Below, in pieces: positions 58,545-64,000 of a DNA stretch of 64,000 nucleotides. Source of the DNA: Mytilus trossulus (lineage: Eukaryota > Mollusca > Bivalvia > Mytilida > Mytilidae); NCBI RefSeq assembly GCF_036588685.1, contig NC_086386.1, positions 7,720,117 through 7,784,116 on the forward strand. The letters run 5' to 3'. The position numbers and the translations under genes were made by a program. The notes beneath the pieces are model-generated. The model was not told the DNA's origin. It was given only the letters and a program-made list of their open reading frames with translations, and did no database searches. The first letter of the stretch is position 1, and every line of letters starts with the position of its first letter.

Positions 58545-61500
58545 ACATTATTTAAGCCTAACAAATGTTCACCTGTCTGCATCAAGTAAGGAACCTTGGC
58601 ATTAGCTGTCTGTTATGTCACTAAAAACTTATTTAACCCTCACAATGTTTATGTGTCTGCATCAAGTCATGAACCTTGTCAACAGTTGTCTGTTATGTCA
58701 CTGAAAACCTTATGTTACCCTGACACATTTTCATCTGTTTCCATCACGTAAGAAACCTTTGCGTTAGCTGTATGTTATGTCACTAAAAACCTTATTTAAC
58801 CCTCACAATGTTTATCTATCTGCATCAAGTCTCACCGACGACCTTGTTTCACCTTCACAAATGTTCACCTGTCTGTATTAAGTCAGGAACCTTGTCAACA
58901 GTTGTCGGTTATGTCACTGAAACTCTTGTTTAGCCTTGACAAATATTCACATGTTTCAATCAAGTAAAGAAGTGTGTCAGTGGTTGTTTGGTATGTCACT
59001 GAAAACCTTATGTAACCCTGACAAATGTCCATCTGTCTCCATCAAGTCAGGAACATTGTAAGTAGTTGTCTGTTATATGACTGAAAACCTTGTTTAACCC
59101 TGTCAAATGTCCACCTGTCTCCATTAAGTCAGAAACATTGTCAGTAGTTGTCCGTTATGTCACTGAAAACCTTATTAAACCCTGACAAATTTTCATCTGT
59201 CTTCATTAAGTCAGGCAGTGTGTCAGTGGTTTTCTTTTATTTGACTGAAAAGCTTATTTAACCCTGACAAATTTTCATCTGTCTCCATCAAGTAAGGAAC
59301 CTTGTCAGTAGTTGTCTGTTATGTCACTGAAAACCTTATTAAATCCTGACAAATTTTCATCTGTCTGCATCAAGTCAGGAACCTTGTCAGTAGTTGTTGG
59401 TTATGTCACTGAAAACCTTATTTAAACCTGACAAATGTGTATCTGTCTGCATCAAGTAAGGAACTTTGTCAGTAGTTGTCCGGTATGTCACTGAAAACCT
59501 TATTAAATCCTGACAAATTTTCATCCGTCTCCATCAAGTAAGGAACATTGTCAGAAGTTGTCTGTTATGTCACTGAAAACCTTATTTAAACCTGACAAAT
59601 GTTTATCTGTCTGCATCAAGTCAGGAACCTTGTCAGTAGTTGTCTGGTATGTCACTGAAAACCTTATTTACCCTGACAAATGTTCATCTGTCTGCATCAA
59701 GTCAGGAACCTTGTCAGTAGTTGTCTGGTATGTCACTGAAAACCTTATTTACCCTGACAAATGTTCATCTGTCTGCATCAAGTCAGGAACATTGTCAGAA
59801 GTTGTCTGGTATGTCACTGAAAACCTTATTTACCCTGACAAATGTTCATCTGTCTGCATCAAGTCAGGAACCTTGTCAGTAGTTGTCTGGTATGTCACTG
59901 AAAACCTTATTTACCCTGACAAATGTTCATCTGTCTCCATCAAGTAAGGAACCTTGTCAGTAGTTGTCTGGTATGTCACTGAAAACCTTATTTACCCTGA
60001 CAAATGTTCATCTGTCTGCATCAAGTCAGGAACCTTGTCAGTAGTTGTCTGGTATGTCACTGAAAACTTTATTTACCCTGACAAATGTTCATCTGTCTGC
60101 ATCAAGTCAGGAACCTTGTCAGTAGTTGTCTGGTATGTCACTGAAAACCTTATTTACCCTGACAAATGTTCATCTGTCTGCATCAAGTCAGGAACATTGT
60201 CAGAAGTTGTCTGGTATGTCACTGAAAACTTTATTTACCCTGACAAATGTTCATCTGTCTGCATCAAGTCAGGAACCTTGTCAGTAGTTGTCTGGTATGT
60301 CACTGAAAACCTTATTTACCCTGACAAATGTTCATCTGTCTCCATCAAGTAAGGAACCTTGTCAGTAGTTGTCTGGTATGTCACTGAAAACCTTATTTAC
60401 CTTGACAAATGTTCATCTGTCTGCATCAAGTCAGGAACCTTGTCAGTAGTTGTCTGGTATGTCACTGAAAACTTTATTTACCCTGACAAATGTTCATCTG
60501 TCTGCATCAAGTCAGGAACCTTGTCAGTAGTTGTCTGGTATGTCACTGAAAACTTTATTTACCCTGACAAATGTTCATCTGTCTGCATCAAGTCATGAAC
60601 CTTGTCAGTAGTTGTCTGGTATGTCACTGAAAACCTTATTTAACCCTAACAAATGTTTATCTGTCTGCATCAAGTCAGGAAGTGTGTCAGTGGTTGTCTG
60701 TTATGTGACTGAAATCGCTTTTTTACCCTGACAAATGTCCACTTGTCTGCATCAAGTCAGACACATTGTCAGTAGTTGTCTGTTATGTCACTGAAATAGT
60801 TATCAAAAGTCACAGGATTATAATTTTATACGCCAGACGCGCGTTTCGTCTACATAAGACTCATCAGTGACGCTCAGATCAAAATAGTTAAAAAGCCAAA
60901 TAAATACAAAGTTGAAGAGCATTGAGGATCCAAAATTCCAAAAAGTTGTGCCAAATACGGCTAAGGTTTGAAAACCTTGGTTTACCTTAACAAATGTGCA
61001 TCTGTCTGAATAAAGTCAGAAACCTTGGCATTAGTTGTCTGTCATGTCAATGAATACCTTGTTTAACCCTGACACAAATGTTCCTCTGTCTCCATTAAGT
61101 CAGGAAGTGTGTCAGTGATTGTCTGTTATGTGACTGAAAACCTTGTTCAATCTTGACAAATGTTCATCTGTCTGCATCAAGCAAGGAACACTATCAAAAG
61201 TTGTCTGTTATCTCACTGACGACCTTGTTTAACCTTCATAAGTGTTCATCTGTCTGCATCAAGTCAGGAACCTTGTCAGTAGTTGTTTGTTATTTCACTG
61301 AAAACCTTGTTTTGTCTAACAAATGCTTGAATGCATGTGTCTGAAAAAAGTAAGAAACCTTGGCATAAGTCGTCTGTTATGTCACTTAAAATCCTGTTAA
61401 ACCTTAACAAATGTTCACTTGTTTGCATCAAGTCTGGAACATTGTCATTAGTTGTCTGTTATGTCACTGTAAACCTTATTAAACCCGGACAAATGTTCAT

Positions 61501-61791
61501 CCGTCTGAATCAAGTCATGAACCTTGTCAGTAGTTGTTGGTTATGTCACTGAAAACCTTATTTAACCCTGACAAACGTTCATCCGTCTGCATCAAGTCAT
61601 GAACCTTGTCAGTAGTTGTTGGTTATGTCACTGAAAACCATATTTAACCCTGACAAACGTTCATCCGTCTGCATCAAGTCAGGAACTTTGTCAGTAGTTG
61701 TCTGCTTTGTCACTGACGACCTTGTTTAACCTTCATAAATGTTCATCTGTCTGTAATAAATCAGGAACCTTGTCAATTGATGTCTGTCATG
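58545..61791 (+). repeat. 81/82-bp satellite array, about 38 copies, with a 405-bp higher-order repeat
   Basis: Unit wording: 'tatgtcactgaaaacctta', 'ccctgacaaatgttcatctg', 'tctgcatcaagtcaggaacc' and 'ttgtcagtagttgtctgg'. Central units (59648-60600) are 81 bp and nearly identical; outer units are mostly 82 bp and diverged. In the centre five units repeat as a block: variant marks 'aacattgtcagaag' and 'ccatcaagtaagg' return after 405 bp (59891 and 60296). Because 81 is a multiple of three, three long frames appear, each closed by the TAA in 'aagtaagg'. They are a by-product, not genes. Confidence 0.95.
60797..60967 (+). repeat. GCCAGACGCGCGTTTCGTC element inserted in the satellite
   Basis: 'atacgccagacgcgcgtttc', 'gtctacataagactcatcag', 'tgacgctcagatcaaaatag' and 'gttgtgccaaatacggctaa' interrupt the satellite. 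This is the best copy of the family in the window. Confidence 0.85.
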
Positions 61792-61854
61792 ACAATAAAA
61801 CAATAAAAAATCATATGACATGGCTAAAAAAACAAAACACCAGACAAACATTAG

Positions 61855-62115
61855 GTTCTTAAGTACTCCGGAAGGATAAACATATCATGTCCCACATGTA
61901 GCAAACTGCCCTGCTGCTCATATTAGGACTAACATCATTAAACGTCTTATTGTGGTAGGTCATATTTTGGGAAAGGGGATCGGGATTGCTGTTTCAACAA
62001 TTGGTATGTTTTAACTATCATCTGTGAATCGGATATTCCATAAATGTCAACCGACTCGTGCTAGAGTCCATAAAATGTATGAAGGTTTGATTTCAACTTT
62101 ACCTAACTATATTGG
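61855..62115 (-). pseudogene. Penelope-like retroelement fragment, minus orientation
   Basis: 'catcattaaacgtcttattg', 'atctgtgaatcggatattcc', 'ataaatgtcaaccgactcgt' and 'gtatgaaggtttgatttcaa' correspond, reversed, to the segment read as K-F-Y-G-R-H-H at 55140-55170. Short and broken. Confidence 0.55.
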
Positions 62116-62614
62116 AAGACAGACATATTTGTTATTACTATTATTCTGAATATGCATGAACAAAATCATGTTTTTATGTGACTGCTAATGACGTCTATAC
62201 ACTAAATCTATTGGATGTTGGATGTAAACTGATTGATATTTTTGTCTAAGATACACAATTTTTGTTCCGTCTGCGTCCAATGCTTTCCAGCAAAGACAAG
62301 GATTACAAAATTGGCTTCTGATGATTATTTTTTAAGATTTCTGCTTCCTTTTACTTGATAGGAACGACTTGTGATAGATCATTGTATGTATTTGACGACT
62401 ATTTCAAGGATCTGTCCCCACGGTTATGGTTCGGCGACTTTGAATCTATAAGCCACAATGATTTCTTTTCATAAAATTGCATTATTTTCATCTAACTTAG
62501 TTTTCGATGAATTCGAACCCCTATCCCGTAGTTCATAGTTGATCCACTTCGTAGTTATTAACAATGTTGCTGTCCATTATATTGTTTGTTTTACAATGTT
62601 TTATTGGTTTTGCT

Positions 62615-62705
62615 CACAATAAGCTGTGGTGACCTATAGTTGTTACTTTATATATCATTTGAGCTCTGGTAGAGATTTATCTCTTTGGCAATCATACAAC
62701 ATCTC
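62615..62705 (-). repeat. Dispersed mussel repeat, degenerate minus copy
   Basis: 'tggtgacctatagttgttac', 'atcatttgagctctggtaga' and 'ggcaatcatacaacatctct' follow the minus order of the 32140 copy. Confidence 0.7.
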
Positions 62706-64000
62706 TTTATGAAATACTTGCCACTGGACGTTTATCAAGCAACAATTACTCACATGCGTTTGTCATGTATCTTTGATGATTTTATCATATATCACAGAGA
62801 TGTAATTATTGAAATAAACAAAAATATTACAGAACTGAATTTATTAAAACCACACCAAATACTTCTAAACAAATTAACTTTTAAAATGAGTTGAATATAT
62901 GCATTAGCTCTATAATTCAAAGATTTCTTAAATGTACCAGATACAAATATATTATTTTAAAATGGTGTCACATTAAAACAACTGAACTGTGTTATACCCA
63001 AAAAGTAAAAATAAAGTTCAAGAATCTGTAGTAGATCCCAGCAGTCAAAACTGAATTAATATGTACAGAAAATTTAAATGAACATTTTGTTTTTAAAGTG
63101 CATTGGTTGTCTTTTAGATAATTAATCTTTTGATCTGATAAGTTTTTAGGTTTCACATTCGCAAACATAGAATTTTTCTTTTGCGACAGGAAGTAAAACA
63201 TATGTTTCTCGGAGACCTGTAGTGTGTTGTTTATCAAACTATCAGATTTTGACAAGCAGTTACCTATAATACAAATCAAAAAGACCTCTTTCTGTAGGTT
63301 GATTTTAAAGAGGAGTCCATGGAGTCTGTTAATAATGCAGCAACAGTGTCTGTAAAACGTTACAAAAATAAAAAATAAAACATGATATTCATCTCAGTGA
63401 CCCTTTTTCTGTACCCTTTTTCTGTACTGGAAGATTGGGAAAACAGTTATTGCTTTGTTAAGCAGCCTATGCTTAACAAAAAAATGACACGAAACAAGAA
63501 TACACATTCCAAACAAAACAATGCAATGCAATGTTCTAAAATCTAACTTGATCTGTGTTAAGTGGTGATAAGCGTTGTGTCTAATTTTCATAACATTTGG
63601 TTAAGAGGAATTAAAATTAGAGAACGGAAACCAACTATGGGACTTACGGACAGACGAACGTAAGGACAGACAAGGGTTAAACTTAATGTGCTCTCATTTT
63701 TGGCGTGGCAATAAAAAAAAGTTTAAAAATCAATCTTAGACTGATAAATAAAGCAGTTTTAAAACATAAACTTGTCCAAATACCAATTAATTGACAATTA
63801 TTTGATGGAATTGAATATGAATTGAATATTGTTTTAAAATGATTTTATCACGAAAATAAATTATATAATGTACCTTTTTGTGGTTATATACTGATATAAT
63901 TGTTTTAAAATATTTCACTAAAAATAATATGTCATATAAAAATGGTACTACCTAATGCTTCTATGTTATCTCTTTAAATTGGATATCTTTTTTTATAATT
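62706..64000. other. Right end of the window, nothing recognised
   Basis: AT-rich DNA with small unconvincing ORFs only (for example at 62992-63279 minus). No splice-linked coding exons were seen. Confidence 0.45.

Noticed and set aside
59558..60598. Three plus-strand ORFs with a 27-residue repeat (SVVVWYVTENLIYPDKCSS..)
   Set aside because: They are translations of the 81-bp satellite and are closed by the same TAA in every fifth unit; flanking units of 82 bp break the frame. No splice or start signals.
58545..61791. CRISPR-like regular repeat array
   Set aside because: Units are directly adjacent with no unique spacers, and the setting is a eukaryotic genome; it is a satellite.
62992..63279. 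95-codon minus ORF near the right end
   Set aside because: Lys/Asn-rich AT-driven composition, no family resemblance, no splice context.
1..64000. tRNA, rRNA or small RNA genes
   Set aside because: No cloverleaf, rRNA or snRNA wording was recognised on either strand by eye; a tRNAscan/Infernal run would be decisive.

Overview
The window looks like nuclear DNA of a marine bivalve, most likely a mussel (Mytilus-like). It is AT-rich, genes are split into short exons with GT-AG introns, and the space between is packed with dispersed repeats. Several of these (for example the family carrying the phrase GTCACCGTACGGCCTTCAAC) I associate with mytilid genomes. The species call is inference; the exon structures are read from the sequence.

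Four genes can be supported. Genes A, B and C belong to one family. Gene B (minus strand, start codon at 26262, stop at 5736) is complete in ten exons and gives a 460-residue type I membrane protein: signal peptide, about 290 residues of Cys/Trp-containing extracellular modules, one transmembrane helix and a 127-residue cytoplasmic tail. Gene C (plus, 30643 to 42459) is a head-to-head paralogue with seven matching exons, identical intron phases and even identical lengths for exons 1 (55 bp) and 3 (104 bp), but it ends in a different last exon with no membrane helix, so it looks secreted (337 residues). Gene A (plus, 1269 to 2676) enters from the left with only its membrane/tail exons visible; phase and sequence around the helix suggest a third member. 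Gene D (minus, 53093 to 47726) encodes an alpha-helical HEPN-like N-terminal domain and a C-terminal beta-propeller, with a one-base frame problem between its third and fourth exons.

Layout: 1-2.8 kb hAT-like element and end of gene A; 2.8-5.7 kb tail-to-tail spacer; 5.7-26.3 kb gene B, with a 2.4-kb long-TIR transposon, a LINE and smaller elements in its introns; 26.3-30.6 kb divergent spacer between B and C, holding a 1.5-kb foldback element; 30.6-42.5 kb gene C, with nested LINE and SINE-like insertions; 42.5-47.7 kb repeat-rich spacer; 47.7-53.1 kb gene D; 53-58.5 kb Penelope-like relics and AT-rich DNA; 58.5-61.8 kb an 81/82-bp satellite; then repeat relics to the end.

The most striking pattern is that exon-intron borders of the B/C family are themselves tandemly duplicated: gene C has eleven copies of the exon 2 acceptor side, and gene B has a decayed array made from the exon 4 donor side, a duplicated exon 5 donor and a duplication over its stop codon. 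No function is known to me for the family. Receptor/secreted paralogue pairs suggest recognition or adhesion, but that is inference.
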